From contig NZ_KB731324.1 of the NCBI RefSeq assembly GCF_000353285.1, forward strand, positions 3,490,577 through 3,554,576: 64,000 nucleotides of DNA. The letters are read 5' to 3'. The translations under genes and the position numbers were made by a program. The notes under the pieces were generated by a model, which did not search any database, was not told where the DNA came from, and worked only from the letters and a program-made list of their open reading frames with translations. Positions 19,040 through 26,509 of this stretch are shown piece after piece (position 1 is the stretch's first letter; each line of letters opens with the position of its first letter). This DNA is from Leptolyngbya boryana PCC 6306. Its GTDB lineage: Bacteria; Cyanobacteriota; Cyanobacteriia; Leptolyngbyales; Leptolyngbyaceae.

Positions 19040-19087
19040 TGGGTCACCTCCGGGGAATGAATCGAGTATCGGGTCTAATTATGTGTT

Positions 19088-19489
19088 CTAAACGGGCAAG
19101 CGCAGCCAACGGTTTAACGTATTCAAAATGCGATCGCGCAAATTTGCCTTGCCAAACCCACCGACGGATTGCCATTGCGAGACCAGTTGCCGTCCTAGTG
19201 GAGTCAAGCGAAACCGATCCGTCAGTCCTTGCCCATCGACTTCCCGCCGCAGCAGTCCAACTTGAATCAGCCAGAGCATTTCACCATCCGCACTCAGTTC
19301 AGAAAGCATCCGCTTTGTCAATTGATTTCGAGTCCCAGGGATGCCAATCAAGGCACTGAGCGCAACACTTTGATCCAGCATCAAAGCATAGAGTTTGAGT
19401 CGAAAAGGCGCACACCGAACCGCACGAGCAGCACGATCGAGCGTTTTCTGAGGATGACGAAAGACAGGGTTAGGCGTAGTAGGGGTCAT
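19088..19489 (-). CDS. Conserved hypothetical (possible Npun_F0494 family)
   Basis: A 133-aa soluble, Arg/Leu-rich protein. The middle and end (NQLTKRMLSELSADGEMLWLIQVGLLRREVDGQGLTDRFRLTPLGRQLV) look like a winged-helix: helices, then the beta-wing ending in LTPLGRQLV, as in MarR/ArsR-like folds. I associate it with a cyanobacterial family called Npun_F0494, from memory only. The function is unknown, and a DNA-binding role is inference from the fold pattern. Confidence 0.6.
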   Translation of the reverse strand: MTPTTPNPVFRHPQKTLDRAARAVRCAPFRLKLYALMLDQSVALSALIGIPGTRNQLTKRMLSELSADGEMLWLIQVGLLRREVDGQGLTDRFRLTPLGRQLVSQWQSVGGFGKANLRDRILNTLNRWLRLPV

Positions 19490-19876
19490 CAGGAATTATG
19501 ACTAGGTTTGATAAAGCTTTGATGAACTGACAAAAGATTCAGCCTCTATTATTGACAGAAATATTGTTCATTTGCAGATTAGATGGCAGCGAAGTGAGAA
19601 AATCGTGCTATCTTTAGTAAATTTTCTCAGAGTTTAACGCCGAATCCGGGTAAAGTTGCAGTTTTTACTCAGTAATCTCAAGGATTCGATGTTAACTCAA
19701 TGTTTCGATCGCTTCTCTCTCCAAGGGTAGAGCCTCGATTGCGGAGAGAGACCACTCAAGATAGATCCGGCACTTACTCTATACGCCTTAAGATTGCTTC
19801 ACTGATAGAAATTCGTAGAATCCTCACAGTCTGTGATGTCCAATATACGATTAAGAAATGAGGCTTGGCGGTAGGT
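19490..19876. other. Intergenic region upstream of the response regulator
   Basis: About 390 bp with no convincing gene. A notable inverted repeat, CTCTCTCC...GGAGAGAG (about 19718-19750), flanks a 20-nt loop 130 nt upstream of the regulator start. It could be a leader structure. Confidence 0.35.
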
Positions 19877-20584
19877 ATGATTCGAGTCATTTTGATTGAA
19901 GACCACGATCTAACCCGTGTTGGGATTCGAGCCGCTCTGCAACAGCGCGAAGGGTTTGAGGTGATTGGTGATGCGCGGGATGCTAAGTCAGGCTTGAAGT
20001 TAGTCAAGACAGCCCAGCCTGATGTCGCGATCGTAGATATTGGCTTGCCTGACTTCACTGGCATTGAGCTGACTCAGCAATTTAAGCAAGCTCAAGCATC
20101 CGGCGAATGTCCAAATACTCGCATTCTGATCATGACGATGCAGGATAGCGAAGATACGGTCTTAGCTGCGTTTGCGGCAGGCGCGGATTCTTATTGTATG
20201 AAAGATGCCAGCATCGATAAGTTGGCGCAGGCGATTCAGACCACAGCCGGCGGCAATGCTTGGATTGATCCCGCGATCGCGCGCGTTGTTCTACATCAAA
20301 CTCAAAAAGTTTATAGTTCAAATCAACATTCTCCCGAACCTGCCACGATTTCAATTAATCGTCTAGCAGACGAAGATCTAGTTCCTGCTTATCCACTCAC
20401 TGAGCGAGAACTTGAAGTCCTCAAGCTGATTGTCGATGGCTGTAGTAATGCGCAAATTGCCGAAAAGCTCTATATCACTGTTGGAACAGTTAAAACCCAT
20501 GTCCGCAACATTTTGAATAAGCTCTGTGCGGATGATCGTACCCAAGTTGCAGTGCGGGCACTGAGAACAGGTCTTGTTCAATAG
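19877..20584 (+). CDS. NarL/FixJ-family two-component response regulator
   Basis: A 235-aa protein. The receiver domain (1-125) has the acidic pair in LIEDHD, the phospho-acceptor Asp in VAIVDIGLPD and Lys in YCMKDAS. The LuxR-type HTH domain (about 165-232) starts LTERELEVLKLIVDG and carries the recognition helix GTVKTHVRNILNKL. It should be a DNA-binding transcription factor controlled by phosphorylation. No cognate kinase is adjacent. The ATG at 19877 is preferred to an upstream TTG because translation then begins directly at the first beta strand (MIRVILIEDHD). Confidence 0.92.
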   Translation: MIRVILIEDHDLTRVGIRAALQQREGFEVIGDARDAKSGLKLVKTAQPDVAIVDIGLPDFTGIELTQQFKQAQASGECPNTRILIMTMQDSEDTVLAAFAAGADSYCMKDASIDKLAQAIQTTAGGNAWIDPAIARVVLHQTQKVYSSNQHSPEPATISINRLADEDLVPAYPLTERELEVLKLIVDGCSNAQIAEKLYITVGTVKTHVRNILNKLCADDRTQVAVRALRTGLVQ

Positions 20585-20617
20585 TTCAATCCCTCTAGAT
20601 GAATCGAATTACCGCTT

Positions 20618-20645
20618 AGAGACGTTTCGATGGAACGTCTCTTTC
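20618..20645. terminator. Stem-loop between convergent response regulator genes
   Basis: A perfect 9-bp stem (AGAGACGTT, 20618-20626; AACGTCTCT, 20634-20642) with a 7-nt loop and a short TTT tail. It lies between two convergent genes and could end either transcript. Confidence 0.55.
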
Positions 20646-20646
20646 G

Positions 20647-21030
20647 CTATGCGGTTAAGGCATTAATCCGCTCTAGTAAAGTCAGAAAGTCAATGGGTTT
20701 CTGCACATATCCATTTGCTCCAGCATCTAATCCAGGCTGTACTTGGGTCTTATCATGAGCAGAAACTAATAAGATTGGTAAGGTGCAATTGCGCGATCGA
20801 ATTCTCTCAGTCACTTCCAATCCATTCATGCCAGGCATCATGACATCTAGCAGAACTAGATCTGGGCAAGTTTGCTGAAGCTGCTGCAAAGCTGCAATTC
20901 CACTCTCTGCGACTTCAACTTCAAAGCCTTCTGCTTCTAAAAAGACCTGCAGCAGCAATAGATTGTCCAACACATCGTCAACTGCTAAGATTCGACGCAC
21001 CTTACGTCTTAACACAGCCTGAGTCCTCAC
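20647..21030 (-). CDS. Stand-alone receiver-domain response regulator
   Basis: A 127-aa single CheY-like domain with an Arg/Lys-rich N-terminus (RRKVRRILAVDDV), phospho-acceptor Asp in LVLLDVMMPGMNG, Thr/Ser in ILLVSAHDK and the conserved Lys in YVQKPID. With no output domain, it probably acts by phosphotransfer or protein binding. It is convergent with the NarL-type regulator; both are orphans here. Confidence 0.9.
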   Translation of the reverse strand: MRTQAVLRRKVRRILAVDDVLDNLLLLQVFLEAEGFEVEVAESGIAALQQLQQTCPDLVLLDVMMPGMNGLEVTERIRSRNCTLPILLVSAHDKTQVQPGLDAGANGYVQKPIDFLTLLERINALTA

Positions 21031-21204
21031 TTTACATTTTGTGCTTCTTGCTACCTATAGTTACTTTTATTTACTGACAATCAGTCATACTCTAGAGGGA
21101 TTTCGAGAGAAATCTATCTTTCGATTTCACTCTCTGTCTTGAGGGGCTTATCAATCCGGGTCACGATTTTCTATTCTTACGGCTGTATAACCGGAGAAAA
21201 AATT

Positions 21205-21780
21205 ATGACGACCGCGATTGAGACAAAAAGTAGAAACAGCGGACTTTGGATAGGCGTGTTACTCATTGCTTTGGGATTAGGTGCGATCGCTGCTCCAGTC
21301 TTTTCGACGATCGTGACTGAGACTTGGCTTGCTTTGATTGTGATTGCAGCCGGATTTACTAAGTTAGTTTATGCAATTCAAACGCGTGAACAAGGTGGGT
21401 TTATTTGGAAAATTCTCTTGAGTGCTTTGTACATTGCAACCGGGATTACGTTGCTGGTCGCGCCCTTGACGGGTGTTCTGACTTTGACGCTACTCCTAGG
21501 CGGATTCTTAGTCAGTGAAGGGACGTTTGAAACGATTTTAGCGTTCAAGCTGCGTGAGCAAAAGAATTGGTTCTGGTTACTCGGAAATGCGATCGTCACG
21601 TTGGGCTTAGGGATCTACATTCTGCTGCAATACCCGTTTGATGCACCTTGGCTCTTGGGAACCGTTGTGGGTGCGAGTGTTGCTGCGAGTGGTTTATCGC
21701 GAGTCATGTTCTCTTTGAATCCCCCAGTGCAGAATCCCCCAGTGCAACCGAGTGATGAAAGCTCAGCCACTTCTGTTTAA
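21205..21780 (+). CDS. HdeD-family membrane protein
   Basis: A 191-aa integral membrane protein with about six transmembrane segments arranged in pairs and the typical opening WIGVLLIALGLGAIAAPVFST. HdeD proteins are implicated in acid stress in enterobacteria; the cyanobacterial role is unknown. The ATG at 21205 is chosen because GGAGAAAAAATT precedes it. The upstream ATG at 21139 would add a poorly conserved hydrophilic extension. The C-terminus has a duplicated NPPVQ segment. Confidence 0.8.
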   Translation: MTTAIETKSRNSGLWIGVLLIALGLGAIAAPVFSTIVTETWLALIVIAAGFTKLVYAIQTREQGGFIWKILLSALYIATGITLLVAPLTGVLTLTLLLGGFLVSEGTFETILAFKLREQKNWFWLLGNAIVTLGLGIYILLQYPFDAPWLLGTVVGASVAASGLSRVMFSLNPPVQNPPVQPSDESSATSV

Positions 21781-21817
21781 GCCAATTCGCTGAACAATCA
21801 TTGATTCTGATTTTTGG

Positions 21818-21856
21818 AGCCGCCGATGTCTTGTAGATGTCGGCGGCTTCACTGTT
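21818..21856 (+). terminator. Probable terminator after the HdeD-like gene
   Basis: A GC-rich perfect 9-bp stem (AGCCGCCGA, 21818-21826; TCGGCGGCT, 21840-21848) followed by TCACTGTTT. The T-tract is weak. Confidence 0.5.
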
Positions 21857-22180
21857 TATACAGATAAGCAACGCTAAATCAGGAATAACTTTTATCAGCT
21901 TCTCAACAAACTAGCTTTAACAAGTATTAACACGCACAACAGCTAAATACTTTTTCACGAACGCAAATAAATTCCGTAGATGCTCCAGTTAACGAGATCT
22001 GAATGTACGGAGCACTATATGAATGGATTTCACATTTCAGTAAAGCTCAGTAAGTACCTACGTAAAATCTAGGAGCTTTCCGAGTTTTAACTTGAAACCT
22101 TCTGGGCTAAACTTCTCAGCCTTTTAGGTTATGGGGAATTGAGCGGATTTTTTTGTTCTCTCTGTTGATTGAATCAAGTT
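21857..22180. other. AT-rich intergenic region
   Basis: About 320 bp upstream of the large outer-membrane-like gene. I see no conserved ORF or RNA. It presumably contains that gene's promoter, but no box pair stands out. Confidence 0.35.
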
Positions 22181-24958
22181 ATGCAGCGCTATTCGTACTT
22201 TCTTTCTATATCCGTCAGCCTGCTGATCAATCTTCTCTCTCTAAAAAGCGCGATCGCTGCTTCCAATCTCAAAATCGATTTGACAAAGCCGATAGAAAGT
22301 ACAGCCGAGACTCTATCGAATCTGCCCAAGGAGAACTTAGCACCAGACCCGGTAGTCATTGCCCAAACCATTAATCCAACACCTAGCGAGATCATTGTCC
22401 CGCTCCCCAAAGACCCAGATGCGCCAGAGATTCAGCAACCCGCTCAACCTCCAGAATCAAAACCTGCAGAACCGAAACCTCCAGAGCTTCCAAAACCTGC
22501 GATCGCCGATCCAGACGTTTCTAAAAAATTACTCGATGCGATTATCTTAAACGCGATCGGGAATAGCTCGAATCGCTTGCCCTGGGTGGTCAATCCAGCG
22601 AGTAACTTGCTGGAATCGACGACTTCATTTACCCCTGCAAAGACTGAAAACTATACAGACATTGATGCTCAATATCGCGATGATCAGCTTCTCATTAGAG
22701 AGTTTGACTTTGCACACTTTCCTAAACCTGACCAGTTTTACTGGGTCTTGCCGAAGAATCGAGTTGTGATCGAAACACGAGGTTGGCAAGCGGGAATTGA
22801 CTATCAAGGGCAAGAAAGAATAGTTGAAATCGAGCAGCGTATTAAATTAACGCAAGCACTCTGGGGATTACAAGCTGTTTGGTCTTTGCCGCAGCCGTTT
22901 CGGGATTTGTACGGAAAGACGGATACGAGCCAGTTTACAATTCAAACGATTTCAGGTGAAATCAATAATCCACCCGGAGTGGCTGCTGCTCCGGTGGTCA
23001 TTAACAATCCAACTTTAAGTCCGACAGCAGTTCGTATCGCCCCGCCGCCATCTCTCAGCAGTGGCTCTAGCAATACTTCCAACGGTGGAAGCTCACTGTT
23101 TCAGTTTTTAGAGCCAGAAAATGCTCCGTTGATTCTTCAGGCATACCCGACGAGTAATCTACAACCGCTCCTTGAAGCAGAAGGCTTATTCGTTGGGTCA
23201 AAAATCCCGCAATCGGCTCTAGAAGCTGCAAGAATTGGCTGGAAAAATCCGTTTACTGGAGAAGGGGAATCCACAGCTCCAATCATGAGTTCTCTGCCTG
23301 GAATCAAGATTGGACAGTTGGGAAAGTTTGACAATCTTGATTTACTCAATATTTTGGTCAATCCAAGCTTGAATTTAAGCGAACGCAATCTGGCTTATTT
23401 CAATTCCTTGTTCTGGATTCCATTGGGACAGAGATCTCCTCAAATTTTACGCACAAAAATTACTGAAGCTGACGATCGATTTTGGCATCGTTTGTCGCTG
23501 AATCAGCCTCACAATCGCACGTTGCTGCAATATGATGCAACTCGTCCTCAAGCGACCTATACGAATGTGTTTGCAAATCCTGGCTTTTCTATCTCTTTTT
23601 CCATGAAAAAGGGTCAGGTGAATGATCTGCAATCGTTGAATTCTAGCTTGGGCTTGTTGTTGGGGGGAGTCTTTAGCTTTGTTCGACCGAAAGAGCTAAC
23701 CCAAAGCTTAGAAGAGAGCCGCGATCTCTACGATCGTCGTGAACCGTTTTCTGGCATTGTCACTCAAGCAACCTCGAACCAGAGAAGTGCGATCAACCAG
23801 CGTCTCAACCGTGGCTTGTACTATGCCAATACAACCAGCGGAATCAAACAGATTTCAGGAACGATCACGTTTCCGAGCACCATTACTCCGGGACACGCTG
23901 AGCTTTTTCAGATTCGGGTCGGAAATCAACGCCGACTTGCCCGCTTTTTGCAGACTGAAAGCACTTGGATTCCAGGAGAGACTTATTTTTCCCGATTAGA
24001 ACTCTCTAATCGGGACTTTGGTCAATTATCTTTTATTGGTACGCCAGTGCCGTCGGGCTTAACTGGACTGACACCGAATCGATCGTCTGCAACACAAGTG
24101 GTGATTCAAGCTCCTGATGGTCAAGAGTTTGTGCAGGATTTCTCGTCGTCTTCGCCAGATTACACTGTTGTTCCGATTGGGATTCGATCGTCGGATATTG
24201 CGTTCGATCGCATTGAACTGAGTCAAATCGGGCGTAGCAAAACTCGCGTGAATCGATTTGAAGGATATCTCTTTTTGCCTGCTGTTGAAGCGATGTTGTC
24301 AGGGTCTTCAGGAAAATGGAACTATGCTGTCAATTCTGGCGTTTGGTTTAACCTGAATGGAGATGCTGCGTTTGATGTTGCTACGAACAATGTAGGCAAT
24401 CCTGAGCCAACAGTTGGAATTTACTTAAACTCTTTAGTTAATCATATTGATACTCGCGTCATCAACGGTTCTAATGGGCAACCAAAAGCCGTCGTAAGTC
24501 TTGTTCCATCGTTACGGTTGTCTTGGAGCAGTGTGCCAAATTCTTCTAATCCAGCTTACCTAAACTTGAGCTATACCTATGCTCGACAGCAAGACGATCT
24601 GAACTACTCTCTCACACCAGGCTTTTTCTTGAGTTATAGTCGCGATCGCGTAGAGCCTGCTGGATTCTTTGAGGGACAACTTAGATTTAAGAGCGGTTTA
24701 GAATTTCGTTCTTCGCTCGAACTCAGTGATCAGTTTTTCTCTGGATTCGAGGCACTTCAACGCTTGAGTGTAATTTGGTCAGCAGGTTTATATATTCAAA
24801 ATTATCGATCGACAGAAAGCCTGATCAGCCGAGAATCTGCCCTCTCTTATGGCATTATCTTGAGAAATCGTTCCAGTCGGGGCTTCGCTTGGCGATCGCG
24901 GTTAGGAATGAGTGGCGACAGTTTTGAAGTTCGCCTAGAAGGGGGATATCAGTTCTAG
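22181..24958 (+). CDS. Large exported protein, predicted outer-membrane beta-barrel
   Basis: A 925-aa protein with a signal peptide (hydrophobic 8-26, AIAA/S), a Pro/Glu-rich flexible linker (about 70-115, many PKP/PAEPKPPE units), then a long beta-rich region. The last 300 residues alternate polar and hydrophobic short strands and end in an aromatic terminal residue (EVRLEGGYQF). A C-terminal Phe in an amphipathic strand is the BAM recognition signal of outer-membrane barrels. I recognise no named family. The ATG at 22181 is preferred to a TTG 12 bp upstream, but neither has a strong ribosome site. Confidence 0.7.
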   Translation: MQRYSYFLSISVSLLINLLSLKSAIAASNLKIDLTKPIESTAETLSNLPKENLAPDPVVIAQTINPTPSEIIVPLPKDPDAPEIQQPAQPPESKPAEPKPPELPKPAIADPDVSKKLLDAIILNAIGNSSNRLPWVVNPASNLLESTTSFTPAKTENYTDIDAQYRDDQLLIREFDFAHFPKPDQFYWVLPKNRVVIETRGWQAGIDYQGQERIVEIEQRIKLTQALWGLQAVWSLPQPFRDLYGKTDTSQFTIQTISGEINNPPGVAAAPVVINNPTLSPTAVRIAPPPSLSSGSSNTSNGGSSLFQFLEPENAPLILQAYPTSNLQPLLEAEGLFVGSKIPQSALEAARIGWKNPFTGEGESTAPIMSSLPGIKIGQLGKFDNLDLLNILVNPSLNLSERNLAYFNSLFWIPLGQRSPQILRTKITEADDRFWHRLSLNQPHNRTLLQYDATRPQATYTNVFANPGFSISFSMKKGQVNDLQSLNSSLGLLLGGVFSFVRPKELTQSLEESRDLYDRREPFSGIVTQATSNQRSAINQRLNRGLYYANTTSGIKQISGTITFPSTITPGHAELFQIRVGNQRRLARFLQTESTWIPGETYFSRLELSNRDFGQLSFIGTPVPSGLTGLTPNRSSATQVVIQAPDGQEFVQDFSSSSPDYTVVPIGIRSSDIAFDRIELSQIGRSKTRVNRFEGYLFLPAVEAMLSGSSGKWNYAVNSGVWFNLNGDAAFDVATNNVGNPEPTVGIYLNSLVNHIDTRVINGSNGQPKAVVSLVPSLRLSWSSVPNSSNPAYLNLSYTYARQQDDLNYSLTPGFFLSYSRDRVEPAGFFEGQLRFKSGLEFRSSLELSDQFFSGFEALQRLSVIWSAGLYIQNYRSTESLISRESALSYGIILRNRSSRGFAWRSRLGMSGDSFEVRLEGGYQF

Positions 24959-25206
24959 TCTGATTCCACGCACAGCCGAGAGACGAGTGATACATCTCTG
25001 CTCAATGAGCAAGCATCATACGGAAAAAGTAGAAAGCGATCGAATGGTTCTCAAGTTTTGAGTATCTTAGGTTCAAGACTATCAAGGCTAGGAGTAGTTT
25101 TGGACAACTACTCTATTTAGAACAATCACGTAGATTCAAGATGAGCAAGTAGATTTATAGACTTCCCAATTGACTTTTAGAGTAAATTCTAGCTAAGTGA
25201 ACTCAT

Positions 25207-25240
25207 AAAAAATCAGAGATGTAGTCATTACATCTCTGAT
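25207..25240 (-). terminator. Terminator of the duplicated exported-protein locus
   Basis: A perfect 12-bp stem (25212-25223 with 25229-25240) followed on the minus strand by a T-run (25207-25211). It lies 20 nt past the stop of the gene at 25260. Confidence 0.75.
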
Positions 25241-25259
25241 CCATTCCAGACAATACTAC

Positions 25260-25712
25260 TTAGTCAAATGGTGGAATTGGACCTGGTGGAGTCGGAGCCG
25301 GAGCACCAGTCGGATTAGACTCGAGACCATCCACACCAGCAGCAGCCTTCAGAATTGCAGCATAAGCATCCATTCCTGCCTCGGTTGTCACATCAAGACC
25401 AGTCAGAGTGTTAGCAACAACCTGCTCAAGCAAAGATGAACCACCAACAGTCGGCAGAGGGACAGCGGGTGCATCAATGCTTAACACTGGAGCCGTCGAA
25501 TCTGCTGTACCTGCAACATCCAAAGAACCAGGGAAAAATACTCCTGCAGGTGCAACAATCTCACCAGAAATCGTGGTGGTGAAACCAGCGGGAGATGTAC
25601 GAGTGATTGCACCGCTCACCGATGCATTTTGTGCCGATGCAGGGGCAACAGCTACCGCTACTAAACCAGCTAGACCCACTAAAACAGATGCAGAACGAGA
25701 TAAGAAGCTCAT
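25260..25712 (-). CDS. Small exported protein, tandem copy A
   Basis: A 150-aa protein with a clear signal peptide (cleavage after APASA at about residue 27), then a Ser/Thr/Ala/Gly-rich mature part (SGAITRTSPAGFTTTISGEIVAPAG) and a helical segment (LTGLDVTTEAGMDAYAAILKAAAGVDGLES). It ends in a proline-rich tail (PAPTPPGPIPPFD) that copy B lacks. No family is recognised. The ribosome site GAGGAG is placed about 8 nt before the ATG. It is probably periplasmic or surface-released. Confidence 0.8.
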   Translation of the reverse strand: MSFLSRSASVLVGLAGLVAVAVAPASAQNASVSGAITRTSPAGFTTTISGEIVAPAGVFFPGSLDVAGTADSTAPVLSIDAPAVPLPTVGGSSLLEQVVANTLTGLDVTTEAGMDAYAAILKAAAGVDGLESNPTGAPAPTPPGPIPPFD

Positions 25713-25748
25713 CGTTTTTACTCCTCTAACTTTTACAGATCTTTAAAC

Positions 25749-25800
25749 GGCTCCTAGTCCTATCACCAAGGGTTCTAGAAGTATCGATAAGACTAGAGCC
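25749..25800 (-). terminator. Stem-loop between the two tandem copies
   Basis: A long imperfect inverted repeat (GGCTCCTAGTCCTATC near 25749-25764 with GATAAGACTAGAGCC near 25786-25800). It lies 10 nt past the stop of copy B and is followed on the minus strand by GTTTAAAG. It may attenuate transcription between the copies. Confidence 0.5.
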
Positions 25801-25810
25801 GGAGCCAGAA

Positions 25811-26230
25811 CTAGTCTAAAAAGCCAGTGGGATTCGATTCGAGACCATCCACACCAGCAGCAGCCTTCAGAATTGCAGCATAAGCATCCATTCCTGCCTC
25901 GGTTGTCACATCAAGACCAGTCAGAGTGTTAGCAACAACTTGCTCAAGCACAGATGAAGAACCAACCGTCGGTAGAAATGTAGTGGGTGCATCAACGCTT
26001 AACACTGGAGCCGTCGAATCAGCAGTACCCGTGACATCCAAAGAGCCGCTAAAGTACACTCCTGCAGGTGCAACAATCTCACCAGAAATCGTGGTGGTGA
26101 AACCAGCGGGAGATGTACGAGTGATTGCACCGCTCACCGATGCATTTTGTGCTGATGCAGGTGCAGCAGCTACCGCTACTAAACCAGCTAAGCCCACTAA
26201 AACAGATGCAGAACGAGATAAGAAGCTCAT
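25811..26230 (-). CDS. Small exported protein, tandem copy B
   Basis: A 139-aa paralogue of the gene at 25260. The signal peptide and about 95% of the first 135 residues are the same by eye; differences cluster around residues 57-95. It ends NPTGFLD, without the proline-rich tail. The start is set at 26230 (ATGAGC), matching copy A and the GAGGAG spacing; an extra ATG six bases upstream exists only in this copy. The near-identical DNA, including the ribosome-binding region, shows a recent duplication or gene conversion. Confidence 0.8.
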   Translation of the reverse strand: MSFLSRSASVLVGLAGLVAVAAAPASAQNASVSGAITRTSPAGFTTTISGEIVAPAGVYFSGSLDVTGTADSTAPVLSVDAPTTFLPTVGSSSVLEQVVANTLTGLDVTTEAGMDAYAAILKAAAGVDGLESNPTGFLD

Positions 26231-26430
26231 CGTCATTACTCCTCTAACTTTTACAGATCAACTTTGTGCTTCACGCAAAGTTTGTATGGCCTTATTATTG
26301 AGCAAGGAACAATGAATCTATATAGCAAACTTACGTAAGTTAGACAGATACTAACTATGCTTAGCTTTATAAGTTAAGAGTAAATACACAATTTTTGTAC
26401 AGGAAAAGTAGGGTGATTTCCAGATAGTAA

Positions 26431-26455
26431 CTCGCTCTTAAAATGCAAGAGCGAG
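26431..26455 (-). terminator. Stem-loop downstream of the RTX gene
   Basis: A perfect 9-bp stem (CTCGCTCTT, 26431-26439; AAGAGCGAG, 26447-26455) 55 nt past the stop codon of the giant gene. It has no strong T-tract. Confidence 0.45.
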
Positions 26456-26509
26456 ATGAGTTGATTCATCCCGCTCAAGTGCAATGAGAATGAGTTCAAA
26501 TATGGTTGT

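Noticed and set aside
19040-19087. Cobalamin riboswitch in front of cobQ
   Set aside because: The 48-bp spacer is too short and no conserved B12-box could be found there or upstream of the 19088 gene.
25408-26315. Pair of similar plus-strand frames (25408-25746 and 25926-26315) that look like a conserved gene pair
   Set aside because: They mirror each other only because they are antisense to the duplicated exported genes.
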